Assembly: GCF_026340655.1 (NCBI RefSeq)
Contig: NZ_JAPEOZ010000001.1
Location: 9,300,001-9,364,000 of the forward strand
Direction of reading: 5' to 3'
Origin: Streptomyces sp. NBC_01275
GTDB taxonomy: Bacteria > Actinomycetota > Actinomycetes > Streptomycetales > Streptomycetaceae
Length of the DNA: 64,000 nucleotides
The notes under the pieces were generated by a model. That model made no database searches, was not told the origin of the DNA, and saw nothing but the letters and a program-made list of their open reading frames with translations. The position numbers and the translations under genes were made by a program. Shown piece by piece: positions 8,969 to 18,800 of the stretch (position 1 is the stretch's first letter; every line of letters starts with the position of its first letter).

Positions 8969-10711
8969 TCACGGACGTGGAATGTTGCGCAGGTTGGCCC
9001 GGGCGAGATGGATCATGCGGCCGACTCCGCCGGTGAGGACGGCACGACTCGCCGACAGGGCGAAGCCGCTGACCTGCTCGGTGGTGATCTTCGGGGGGAC
9101 GGCCAGCGCGTCGGGGTCGGTGACGACGTCGACCAGCGCGGGCCCGTCGTGGGCGAAGGCCTCGCGCAGCGCGTCGCGTACGTCCCCGGGTTTCTCGACC
9201 CGGATGCCGCGCGCACCGGCCGCGGTGGCGATGGCCGCGTAGTCGGTGTGCGGGTACGCCGTGCCGTGCGGAGGCAGACCGTCGACCAACATCTCCAGAT
9301 CGACCATCCCGAGCGAGGAGTTGTTGAAGACGACCACCTTCACCGGCAGGCCGTACTGCACGAGGGTCAGGAAGTCGCCCATCAGCATGGAGAACCCTCC
9401 GTCGCCGGAGAGGGACACCACCTGTCGTGTGCGATCGAGGAACTGCGCACCGATGGCCTGGGGCAGTGCGTTGGCCATCGAGCCGTGCACGAAAGAGCCG
9501 AGAATACGGCGACGGCCGTTCGGCGTCAGGTAGCGGGCGGCCCATATACAGCACATCCCGGTGTCCACGGTGAAGACCGCGTCGTCGGCCGCCTCCTCGT
9601 CGAGCACCGAGGCCACGTACTCCGGGTGGATCGGCGTGTGCTTCTCGACGTTGTGGGTGTAGGCGCCGACAGCGCCCTCCAGCGCGTGGACGTGCCGGTC
9701 CAGCATCCGGTCGAGGAACCGGCGGGACGGCTTCTCGCGCACCGCCGGGGTCAGACAGCGCAGCGTCTCGCCCACGTCTCCCCAGACGGCGAAGTCCAAC
9801 TGCGTACGACGGCCCAGTCGTTCGGGCTGCACGTCGACCTGCACCGTCCTCACGTCGCGGGGCAGGAACTCCGTGTACGGGAAGTCGGTGCCGAGGAGCA
9901 GCAACAGATCGCACTCGTGCATCGCCTGGTACGCGGCGCCGTACCCCAGCAGACCCGACATGCCGACGTCGTACGGGTTGTCGTACTGGATGTGTTCCTT
10001 GCCGCGGAGCGCATGCCCGACCGGAGCCTTGACCTTCTCTGCGAAGGCCATCACCTCCGCGTGCGCACCCGCCACGCCCCGTCCGCAGAACACCGTCACC
10101 TTCTCGGCGGCGTCCACGAGTCTGACCAGCCGGGCCAGTTCCTGGTCGCCGGGACGGACGGCGGGCCGGTCCAGCGGCATCGCGAGCTCCGCGCCGCTGT
10201 CCGGGGAGACCTCGGCCGCGGTGTCGCCGGACAGGGCCACGACCGACACCCCACGCCGGCCGACCGCGTGCTGGATCGCGGTCTGCACCACCCGGGGCAT
10301 CTGCTTGGGGGTGGAGATCAGTTCCGAGTAGTGACTGCACTCCTCGAACAGCCGGTCGGGATGGGTCTCCTGGAAGTACCCGGTGCCGATCTCGCTGCTG
10401 GGAATCTGCGCGGCCAGTGCGAGCACCGGCGCCATCGACCGGTGTGCGTCGAACAGACCGTTGATCAAGTGCAGGTTGCCCGGTCCGCAGGAGCCCGCGC
10501 AGGCGGCCAGTCTGCCGGTGAGCTGTGCTTCGGCACCGGCGGCGAAGGCGGCGACCTCCTCGTGCCGGACCTGGATCCACTCGAGCGCGTCGTGTCGTCT
10601 GACCGCGTCGACGACGGGGTTGAGGCTGTCGCCGACCACGCCGTACATCCGGCGTACACCGGCGCGCGCCAGGAGGTCGACGTACTGCTCGGCGACTGTC
10701 TGTCTGGCCAC
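8969..10711 (-). CDS. poxB: Pyruvate oxidase / pyruvate:quinone dehydrogenase
   Basis: This 580-residue thiamine-diphosphate enzyme oxidatively decarboxylates pyruvate to acetate (or acetyl phosphate), passing electrons to quinone or oxygen through FAD. The N-terminal Pyr domain has the catalytic glutamate in RHEEVAAFAAGAEAQLTG and the SCGPGNLHLINGLFDA segment. A middle FAD/DHS-like domain covers roughly residues 190-330, and the C-terminal PP domain has SGDGGFSMLMGDF ending at FNNSS, the GDG...NN cofactor motif. The length fits the family. The GTG at 10711 has GAGGAG at good spacing. Together with the cytochrome bd genes 35 kb away it would suit overflow or low-oxygen metabolism, which is inference only. 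Confidence 0.9.
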   Translation of the reverse strand: MARQTVAEQYVDLLARAGVRRMYGVVGDSLNPVVDAVRRHDALEWIQVRHEEVAAFAAGAEAQLTGRLAACAGSCGPGNLHLINGLFDAHRSMAPVLALAAQIPSSEIGTGYFQETHPDRLFEECSHYSELISTPKQMPRVVQTAIQHAVGRRGVSVVALSGDTAAEVSPDSGAELAMPLDRPAVRPGDQELARLVRLVDAAEKVTVFCGRGVAGAHAEVMAFAEKVKAPVGHALRGKEHIQYDNPYDVGMSGLLGYGAAYQAMHECDLLLLLGTDFPYTEFLPRDVRTVQVDVQPERLGRRTQLDFAVWGDVGETLRCLTPAVREKPSRRFLDRMLDRHVHALEGAVGAYTHNVEKHTPIHPEYVASVLDEEAADDAVFTVDTGMCCIWAARYLTPNGRRRILGSFVHGSMANALPQAIGAQFLDRTRQVVSLSGDGGFSMLMGDFLTLVQYGLPVKVVVFNNSSLGMVDLEMLVDGLPPHGTAYPHTDYAAIATAAGARGIRVEKPGDVRDALREAFAHDGPALVDVVTDPDALAVPPKITTEQVSGFALSASRAVLTGGVGRMIHLARANLRNIPRP

Positions 10712-10998
10712 GAAACTCCTCGAGCGGTCCGTAGGGGCGCGGCCAGGCTAGTGAGGCGCCGGGGGGCCGGATTGACCCTGAGCGCACCGGCTGCGGCCTG
10801 GCAGCGCACGCAGGTGGGCCGGCGGCCGTCAGCGGACGTGCCTACGCCGAGGGCCTGCGTGCATCCGGTGGTCCGCCGGACAGGTCCCGGGCCCGCGGCG
10901 CTCGTCGAACGGCCGACAAAGCGGGCCCTTCTACAATTCTCGTGATCATGTTCGGGCGTTCCGGCCTGGGTGTGGCGCGCAAGAGGAGGCGGAGCGGA

Positions 10999-13344
10999 GT
11001 GGCCGGTGACAGCGCGGCTTTCGGGGCGCTGCTGCGGGAGTCGCGGCTGAGGGCGTCGCTGACGCTCGAGGGCCTGGCCGAGGCGTCGGGTGTGAGTGTG
11101 CGGGGCATCGGCGATCTGGAACGGGGGCGGCGGGCGGCCCCGCAGCGGCGGACGGTGGCCGCGCTCGCCGACGGTCTGGCGCTGGGGGAGCGGGACCGGG
11201 AGCGGCTGCTGGCCGCCGCCCGGTCCGGCCGCAGTCCGGGGTACAGCCCGTTGGGGGTGCGCGCCTTCCCGCGCGGCATCGACGACTTCGTGGGCCGGGA
11301 GCAGGAACTGGCGCGGCTGGCGGAGCTCGCCGACCTGTCCGCCGACCGGCACTTGTCCGCCGACCGGCACGTGTCCGTCGACCGGGTCGAGCCCGCAGCG
11401 GGGGCCGCAGGTGAGGTCGAGCCAGGGGCGGGGGCGGCCGGATCGCCGGTGGTGGCGGCGGTGTCCGGGCCGCCGGGAACGGGCAAGACCACGCTCGTGC
11501 TGCACGCCGCCCGGGAGCTGGCCGCCCGGTTCCCGGACGGGCAGCTGATGGTGGACCTGCGCGGCATGGACGACGCTCCGCCCGGGCCGGCCGAGCTGAT
11601 GTTGGGGGTGCTGAAGGCCCTCGGCGTGGCCGACCGGGACCTGGCGACGGCGGGGCCGCAGGGCCATCCCGGGCTGTACCGGCAGGTGCTGGCCGACCGG
11701 CGGTGCCTTCTGGTGCTGGACAACGCCCGCGACGAGGCCCAGATCCGCCCGCTGCTGCCCGGCGCCGGCGGGGGAATGGTGGTGGTGACCAGCCGGCGGA
11801 TGCTCACCGGGCTGGAGAACGTCCACCGGCTGCCGCTCGGGGAGCTCACCGCACGGCAGGCGGGCGTCTTCCTGACCGGTCTGGTGGGCGCGGAACGAGC
11901 CGGCGCCGACCCGGCCGCGCTGGCGGAGGTCGTCCAGCGCTGCGGACATCTGCCGCTGGCGCTGCGGGTGGCGGGCAACTGGCTGGCCACCCGCACCGGC
12001 TGGAGCGTGCGCCGCCTTGCCGACCGCCTCGCCCTCGAGGAACGCCGCCTGGACGCGCTGACGGCCGGGGACGTCCGTGTGTCGGCCGCCTTCGACCTGT
12101 CCTACCGCCAGCTCACCCCCACGGCGGCCCGCCAGTTCCGGCGCCTCGCCCTGGTCGAGGGCCCGGACGTCGGCGCGGCCTGCGCGGCCCGGCTGACCGG
12201 GCAGCCGCTGTTCGACGCCGAGGACACCCTGGAGGAACTGGTCGAGACCGGGCTGCTGGGCGTGGAGGGAGACCGCTACCGCTTCCACGACCTGCTGCGG
12301 CTGTTCGCCCGCGCCCGCCTGGAAGCCGAAGAGAGCGCCGAGGACGCCGCGCGGGCCCGTGCGGCGATGAACCGCTGGCTCCTGGAGACCGCCGTCGTGG
12401 CCGGCCGCTGGTACGAGCCCGATCACGGCGCCCCGGCCCCCGACTGGCAGGGCGCCGTCGACCTGTCCACCGCTGAAAGAGCCCGCCAGTGGCTGCAGGC
12501 CGAGGGCGTCAACTGGCTGGCCGCGCTGCGCCGGGCAGCCGCGGGGGGTGAGCACGCCATCGTGGTGGAGGTGGCCGAGGCCCTGCACTGGTTCTCCGAC
12601 CAGTGGATGTTCTGGGGCCACTGGCCCGAGGTCTTCGACACCGCCGCCCGCTCCGCCCAGGCCCTCAGAGATCCCCTCATCGAGGCCACCCAGCTCAACT
12701 ACCACGCCTGGGCCCTGCTCGTCTGCGAGGGGCGCCCGCACGACAGCGTCGCCCGCTCCGCCCAGGCTCTCGCCGCCGCACAACGCGCCGACGACCTGCC
12801 CCAGCAGGCCTGGGCTCACTGCTACGCGGCCTGGGCCCACCGACAGCTGCGCGATTTCGTGTCGGCCGCCGACCACAACCACCGGGCCACCCGGCTGTTC
12901 GAGGCGGCGGGTGACCTCCACGGCATGCTCCAGGCCATGCACAGCGACGGCCTCAGCCTGCTGGAGCAGAGCCAGGGCGAGGCGGCCCTCGAGTCCCTCC
13001 TGCATACGCTCGCCTTCCTGGATCAGGCCGGGGATCGCATCGAACCGCACATCGCCCACGTCACACGGCTCTCCCTGCACATCGGCGTGGGGCGTTCCTG
13101 CGCTCTCACCAGGCGTTGGGACGATGCCGTCGACCATCTGCGGACCGCCGTCGGCCTCAGCCGCCACAGCGGCAACACGGGCATGGAAAGCCGCGCCCTC
13201 ATCCACCTCGGCAGCGCCTTCCTGACGGCTGGACGCAAGGCGGAGGCACGAGAGGCGTTCGCCCGCTGCCTCTCCCTCGGCGCGGCTGCCGACCCCCAGT
13301 GCCTGACCGAGGCACGGGAACGACTCGCCCACTGCGACGACTGA
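10999..13344 (+). CDS. XRE-family STAND regulator with TPR sensor
   Basis: The protein combines an N-terminal XRE helix-turn-helix (FGALLRESRLRASLTLEGLA, then GIGDLERGRRAAPQRRTV) with an NB-ARC/STAND ATPase (VSGPPGTGKTTLVLHAA, Walker B CLLVLDNARDE, sensor VVVTSRR, GLPLAL-like HLPLALRVAGNWLA). A winged helix (FRRLALVEG) and a TPR region of about 350 residues follow. This is the common streptomycete architecture of pathway-specific or conflict-related switch proteins. I choose GTG 10999 because AAGAGGAGG precedes it; GTG 10942 has no visible ribosome binding site. The linker between the helix-turn-helix and ATPase carries in-frame 18-bp repeats. It is divergent from poxB, 287 bp away. Confidence 0.87.
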   Translation: MAGDSAAFGALLRESRLRASLTLEGLAEASGVSVRGIGDLERGRRAAPQRRTVAALADGLALGERDRERLLAAARSGRSPGYSPLGVRAFPRGIDDFVGREQELARLAELADLSADRHLSADRHVSVDRVEPAAGAAGEVEPGAGAAGSPVVAAVSGPPGTGKTTLVLHAARELAARFPDGQLMVDLRGMDDAPPGPAELMLGVLKALGVADRDLATAGPQGHPGLYRQVLADRRCLLVLDNARDEAQIRPLLPGAGGGMVVVTSRRMLTGLENVHRLPLGELTARQAGVFLTGLVGAERAGADPAALAEVVQRCGHLPLALRVAGNWLATRTGWSVRRLADRLALEERRLDALTAGDVRVSAAFDLSYRQLTPTAARQFRRLALVEGPDVGAACAARLTGQPLFDAEDTLEELVETGLLGVEGDRYRFHDLLRLFARARLEAEESAEDAARARAAMNRWLLETAVVAGRWYEPDHGAPAPDWQGAVDLSTAERARQWLQAEGVNWLAALRRAAAGGEHAIVVEVAEALHWFSDQWMFWGHWPEVFDTAARSAQALRDPLIEATQLNYHAWALLVCEGRPHDSVARSAQALAAAQRADDLPQQAWAHCYAAWAHRQLRDFVSAADHNHRATRLFEAAGDLHGMLQAMHSDGLSLLEQSQGEAALESLLHTLAFLDQAGDRIEPHIAHVTRLSLHIGVGRSCALTRRWDDAVDHLRTAVGLSRHSGNTGMESRALIHLGSAFLTAGRKAEAREAFARCLSLGAAADPQCLTEARERLAHCDD
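11335..11388 (+). repeat. Three in-frame 18-bp repeats in a STAND linker
   Basis: Units at 11335, 11353 and 11371 encode LSADRH, LSADRH and VSVDRV. The first two are nearly identical at the DNA level. They lengthen the linker between the DNA-binding and ATPase domains; a second imperfect repeat (EPAAGAAG / EPGAGAAG) follows directly. Confidence 0.7.
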
Positions 13345-13601
13345 ACCCGCCGGCGTTTCTGCCTGTGTTGTGCCTGGAGCCCGCAAGGGAGGGCTGATTG
13401 GCTGCTCGTGGCGGGGGAACGGATCGCGACGACGCGACCCGGCTCCCGGTCGCGGAGGGATTTCGCCCACGCGCCGGGGCGTCCGCATGTGACGAGGCAC
13501 CGGCCATCACTTCCCAGGAGTTCGGGCTCCTTGCTCCGGCCTGTGTTCGCGGCGGGCCCGTGGTCCCCGCCGACATCGCATCGGGTGAAGGGGAGAGCCA
13601 G

Positions 13602-14645
13602 TTGAGTCTGGTACTGACGACCGCTTCGGTTCACGACCGGGACAAGATCGCCTACTGGCGAGACGCGGTGGGGAGAACGCTGGGGCCGACGGCCGTCGCC
13701 CCGCGGGGCGACGGTCCCTTCTCCGGCCGGATCACGACCGACCGCCTCGGCTGCCTCCAGGTGTCCACCATGGAGGCCGACGCGAAACGGGTCAGCCGTA
13801 CACCGGAGCTCATCGCGCGCTCGTCCGGGGCGTACACGGTGGTCGGCATCCAGGTGTCGGGCACGGCGACCCTCGTCCAGGACGGCCGACGGGCCGAGGT
13901 GGGCGAGGGCGACCTCGTGGTGTACGACACGACGCGGCCCTACTCCTTCGACTACCCGGACCGGTTCTCCACCCACGTCTTCCAAGTACCCCGCCGCGTG
14001 CTGGGCGTGCCCGGCGCCGACCTCCGTCGGATCACCGGCACCGCCATCGGCCCCGCGGACGGCCTCGGCGTGGTGCTGCTGCCCTTCCTGCGCACGCTGG
14101 CCACCTCGGCGCACGCGTACTCCCCTGTCGTCGGGGCGAAGCTGGCCGACAGCGTCATCGACCTCCTCGGCACCCTGGTGGCCGAGCGGACCCGGCAGGT
14201 TCCCACGGACACGGACGCCACCCGCGCCCTCCTCGTACGGCGCGTCCGCAGCCACATCGACCGGAACCTCGGCGATCCGGATCTGTCGCCGGAGGACATC
14301 GCGAAGACACACCGGATCTCCGTCCGCTATCTGCACCGGCTCTTCGAGGGGGAGGGGATCACCGTCGCGCGGTTCGTCCAACAGCGCCGCCTGGAGGAGT
14401 GCGCGCGCGAGTTGGCCCGCCGCGGCCGGACGACCCCCACCGTGTCAGCCGTGGCCCAGCGATGGGGCTTCGTCAGCCCCTCGCACTTCAGCCGGACCTT
14501 CCGTGCCGCCTACGGCCTCTCCCCGCGCGAGTGGCGCAGCCTGCGCACCGTCGAGGACTCCGTCCACGGCGTGGCCGAAGGCGGCGACGGGCCCCGGCGG
14601 GGCGTCCCGCCGGTGGCCGACCTCCCCGCCGCCGACCACCAGTAG
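13602..14645 (+). CDS. AraC-family transcriptional regulator
   Basis: The protein has an N-terminal AraC-binding-like beta domain (RDKIAYWRDAVGRTLGP, then GTATLVQDGRRAEVGEGD and VVYDTTRPYSFDY, which looks like a DxxRPY-type motif). The C-terminal AraC domain has HRISVRYLHRLFEGEG as the first helix-turn-helix and VSAVAQRWGFVSPSHF then SRTFRAAYGLSPREW as the second. The open frame extends upstream to 13398, but a GGGGAGAG site just before TTG 13602 and family length (347 residues) favour that start. The C-terminal 30 residues after LRT are low-complexity. Its second helix-turn-helix is nearly duplicated in the remnant at 6953-7094, so two related AraC genes once existed here. Confidence 0.82.
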   Translation: MSLVLTTASVHDRDKIAYWRDAVGRTLGPTAVAPRGDGPFSGRITTDRLGCLQVSTMEADAKRVSRTPELIARSSGAYTVVGIQVSGTATLVQDGRRAEVGEGDLVVYDTTRPYSFDYPDRFSTHVFQVPRRVLGVPGADLRRITGTAIGPADGLGVVLLPFLRTLATSAHAYSPVVGAKLADSVIDLLGTLVAERTRQVPTDTDATRALLVRRVRSHIDRNLGDPDLSPEDIAKTHRISVRYLHRLFEGEGITVARFVQQRRLEECARELARRGRTTPTVSAVAQRWGFVSPSHFSRTFRAAYGLSPREWRSLRTVEDSVHGVAEGGDGPRRGVPPVADLPAADHQ

Positions 14646-14879
<234 letters not shown>

Positions 14880-15077
14880 TGATCGCCCTCCCAGGGCATG
14901 CGCAAGGTCCACGTGATGGCCGGGACGTCCTGCGGCAGTGCGGTGAGGGTGGCGTCGATCCAGGCGGAATTCGTCACGACGGAGACGGCGGCGTCGCCGA
15001 TGACCTCGCCACGGTGCAGGGAACGATGCGCTGGATTCAAGAGCAGGGGGATCTGCTGGCCGGCTGCGTTCCGGCTG

Positions 15078-15245
15078 GAGGCTTGTCGCGGCCCTGGCCC
15101 GAGCCGCCATCGACTTCCTCAGCGGCCCGCAGCGCATGGCAGTTGCGATCCTGCACCGCACCCCGCTGCGTGCGCTGCTTCGTCAAGAGCCATGGGCGGC
15201 AGGAGTGGTGCAAGCCGTCATGCGGAAACCGGGCCCGAGCGGCTC
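15078..15245 (+). pseudogene. Frameshifted remnant of a CGNR zinc-finger regulator
   Basis: One frame gives LVAALARAAIDFLSGPQR up to about 15132. A second frame then continues WQLRSCTAPRCVRCF and SHGRQEWCKPSCGNRARAA. The CxxxxC...WC...CGNR pattern is the C-terminal zinc finger of CGNR/ABATE-domain proteins. The N-terminal ABATE domain is absent and the frame shifts before the finger, so no functional product is expected. Confidence 0.65.
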
Positions 15246-15281
15246 AGGTGTGCCGCAGCGGTGTCGGCGTGCCGTGCTCCT

Positions 15282-15659
15282 CTATTGCATGTCGCTGGGC
15301 GAGTCGACGATGCGTCCGCCTTGATCGGTTTCCTGCTCGACGTCGGCGGCGCGGGCGGTGACGGGTGAGCCGTTGATGACTCCGCCGTGGGTTGCGGTCT
15401 GTGTGATGTCGGATCCGTCGCGGCCGATCGCTCCTGAGTTCTCGATCCGGCCGTCGCGGGCTGCCCGGACGCGGTGGCGGGAGCGGCGGGGAGCGGTCCG
15501 GGTCAGTAGGGCCAGCCAGACGCCCGCCGCCGCGAGCACGGTCAGGGCCGCGGCGAGGGTCCAGTTCCACTGGTCGGTGATCAGGTTGGTGACGATCCCG
15601 GTGGCGATTCCGACGAGCACGCCGCCCGCGCTGACGGCCTTCTGCGTCGCTGTGGCCAT
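15282..15659 (-). CDS. Small two-helix membrane protein with repetitive Gly-rich tail
   Basis: The 125-residue protein starts at ATG 15659 behind CAGGAG. Two hydrophobic segments (about residues 9-27 and 33-53) form a hairpin in the membrane, followed by a basic stretch (RRSRHRVRAARDGR). The tail of about 60 residues has a loose repeat: DGRIENSG, HGGVINGS, QGGRIVDS. I know no named family. Such short Gly/Asn/Ser-rich motifs beside STAND proteins recall the amyloid-type signalling motifs described for bacterial NLR-like systems; this is inference, and no matching motif is evident at the N-terminus of the neighbouring STAND protein. It is transcribed divergently from that gene with about 147 bp between starts. 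Confidence 0.65.
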   Translation of the reverse strand: MATATQKAVSAGGVLVGIATGIVTNLITDQWNWTLAAALTVLAAAGVWLALLTRTAPRRSRHRVRAARDGRIENSGAIGRDGSDITQTATHGGVINGSPVTARAADVEQETDQGGRIVDSPSDMQ

Positions 15660-15741
15660 GGGAACTCCTGATGGGTCGGCGGCAGTCGAGATGTTCTCTC
15701 TGCGGCAGTTCCAGCTGGGCAGTTCTTCTCGCCCGAAAGCT

Positions 15742-15769
15742 ACCGTTGTGTCAGATTATCGACAACGGT
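15742..15769. promoter_or_regulatory. 28-bp inverted repeat in the divergent promoter region
   Basis: ACCGTTGT (15742-15749) and ACAACGGT (15762-15769) form a perfect 8-bp inverted repeat with a 12-bp, relatively AT-rich spacer. It lies between the small membrane protein gene and the STAND-TPR gene, about 38 bp before the latter's likely GTG. It could be an operator controlling both genes or a hairpin in the leader of the STAND transcript. Confidence 0.5.
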
Positions 15770-15806
15770 CCGCGGGGACATGGGTTTTGACGGCAGAGAG
15801 GTGGAC

Positions 15807-18800
15807 GTGGGGGATCTCGGAGCGCTGTTCACGGATCGCAGGGCGGCGTTGAGCGCCGTGCGCGCCCTGGCGGAGGAGGGCGGCCGGCAGCGGGTACTGC
15901 TGCTGACGGGGCTGTCGGGCATGGGCAAGTCCACGGTGCTGGCCTATGTGCAGGCGCGTCCACCGCGCGGCTGGACCTGCGCGGTGGTCGACGCCGAGGC
16001 GGTGGTGTCGGGGATGGCGGTGCGCACGGAGGGCGCCGAGGAGGCGGCGCTGCAACTGCTGCGCAGCGTCGGCGGTCATCTGGCCGCTCTGGGGCCATGG
16101 TGGCGCAGGCGCTGGCTGCGGCAGAGGGCCGCGTCGATCGGACGCGTACGGCCCCTGCGGGTCAGTGTCCGGCAGTGGGCAGGTTTCGGCGGCCGCATCA
16201 GCAACGCTCCGGTGCACGTCACGGCCGGGGCCCTCAGCCAGGGACAGCGACGCGGGGAGTGGACCGACCAGCTGCTGGCTGTGGCCCGCGGGGTGAGGCG
16301 GGGGCGGCTGGTGCTGATGGTGGACACCTGCGAGCGGCTGGCCTACTTCGACGATGTCCGGGCCGAACGACCCCGGCCCGGGCAGCCGTACGGGGTCGGC
16401 GGCTGGTTCAACGGCGTACTCGACCAACTGCTGGATGCCATGCCGTACCTTCGCGTGGTCCTGGCCGGCACGACCACTCCCGCGATGGCCACGACCGAGG
16501 GCTCCGCCGACCACAGGGTCGGCCATGTGGAGTTGCAGCCCTGGAAGCCCGGTGACACCCGCCGTTACCTCGCCCGCCGGGGACTGCAGGTCGACGCCGA
16601 GGTCGCGGCTGCGGTGACCGACGCCGAAGGCGGCCTGCCCGTCACCATCAGCTGGATCGCGGACGTCCTGAGCGGCCTGCTCACCGACGGGACGGCCGGG
16701 ATCCCACCTGCCGAACAGGTCCTCGCCCAGCTCACCGAGCCGACCGGGCCGAGCCGCACGCAGTGGCTTCGCCAACACGTCCTGGACCGACTCAGCGAGG
16801 GAACTCTGCACCTGCTGCGCGCGGCCGCCGTCCTGGACGCCTTCACTCCCGCCGCCCTGCTGACCGTCGCCGGGACGAACGGCCCGGCAGACTCCGACGC
16901 GTTCACCCGCCTGTCGCGGACCTCCTGCATCAGCCCTCACATCGCAGGCTACGACGGGGAGCCCGGGCCGGGCGGCCGCTGGCGGCTGCATGCGGTCATG
17001 CGCAGATGGCTGATCGAGGACGCTCGTGCCCACGACGCACAGCAACCGCCCGCCCGGCGTACCCTGCCGGCCCTGCACCGCGCCGCAGCCGAATACCACG
17101 AGGCACTCGCCGGTGATGGCGGCTGGTCGCTGGACGCCGCCCGTCACCGGTTCGCCACCGGCGACGACATCCATGCCGCCGCATGGACGACACGCCTCAC
17201 CGCGGCATTGCAGACGACGCCACCGAACATCCTGCAGATCCAGCTCCTGACCGACGCCGTCCTGAACTCCGAGGACTGCGGGAAATCCCTGCCCGCGATC
17301 GCCGCCGACGCCCACCTCGCCTCAGGATTCGTCGCCTACGATCTCGCGCGGTATCCCTCCGCCCAGGACCACGCCGAGCAGGCCCTGGCCCTCTACCGCA
17401 CCCTCGGCGCCCGCAGCCGCGCCCTGTACCTCTCGGCCTGTCTGGCCGGCCAGGCCGCCTGGAAACGCCCCCGCTACCAGGACGCAGTCGAGCACTGGAC
17501 CACCGCTCTGACCCACCACCCCGTCCACACCGGCGTCGGCGTTGCCGGGCCCGACGACCTCTGCCTGCACACAGCCCTGGTCGTGGCCTCCCTGAGAACC
17601 GGGAACGCACGCCGCACCCGCACCCTGCTGGACCAGCCGACGTCCACCCCCTGCACCGGGCAACCGGTCGCCGACTCGTCGGACTCTGTGGGGGCCGACC
17701 AGTCCGGCCCGGCAGTGGAGTACGCCCTGCCCGCCTTCGTCCTGGGCGAACTGATAGCCCCCGAACAGCACGCGGCGCGCCTCCACCTCCTACACGCTGA
17801 AACAGCTCTCGTCCTGGATGAATACGACCAGGCGGCAGACCACGCGCACCGGATTCTGGACGATCCCGTGGCCGACCGGCACCACACCGCCCTCGCCCAT
17901 CGGCTTCTCGCGCGCATCGCCCTGTCCGCATGGAGCTTGGACCAGGCCGGCCGGCACCTTCGCGACGCAACCACCGAAGCCCGCCGATGTTCCGACCGGC
18001 GCTGCCTCGTGCACGTGCTCCTCACCAGGGGCACCCTCGCCAGGCTCAAGACCGTCTGGTCACCACCGCGGGAATCCGCATCAGCCGTCCCGGCAAGCCT
18101 GTCCCTCGCCCAACGCGCCGAATCCGCCCACCAGGAACAGCTCGCGGCCCGCGAACTCTCCGCGGCGGCGGACCTGGCCGCCGACCTCGACGACCCACTC
18201 CTGCAAGCTCACGCCATGGCGAACACCGACCCGGACGCGGCCCTCGTCCTCTACCGCACCATCGGCAACCAGCTCGGCGAAGCAGACACCCTCTACCTGC
18301 TCGCTGACACCGCCCGGATGCATGGTGATCTGGACAGCGCCGACCGGTGTGCGACCCAGGCCGCCACCCTCCACCGTCTCATCGGAAACCGGTCCGGCGA
18401 AGCCGACGCCCTCCGTGTACTCGCTGACACCGCCCAAACGCGCGGTGATCTGGAGGGTGCCAACCGGCACGCGACACAGGCCCTCGCCCTCCACCGCGCC
18501 CTCGGCAACCGGCAGGGCCAAGCCCACACCCTCTACCTGCTCGCGGACGCCACCCGGATGCGCAGTGATCTGGACGGCGCCGACCGGTGCGCCGCCCAGG
18601 CCCTGGCCCTCTACCGTGCCATCGGCCACCTGCAAGGCCAGGCCCACATCCTCCGTCTGCTCGCGGGCAATGCCCGGACGCGTGGTGATCTGGACCGCGC
18701 ACACCAGTACGCGACACAAGCCCTCACCGTGTACCGCACCATCGGCCACCGGTCCGGCGAAGCCGACGCCCTCCGCGTACTCTCGGGCACCGCCCGGGAT

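Noticed and set aside
9008..10945. 645-codon open frame opposite poxB
   Set aside because: Antisense shadow of a well-recognised enzyme gene, with no motif of its own.
10465..13500. 1011-codon minus-strand frame opposite the XRE-STAND gene
   Set aside because: High-GC shadow; Gly/Arg/Gln-rich with no domain.
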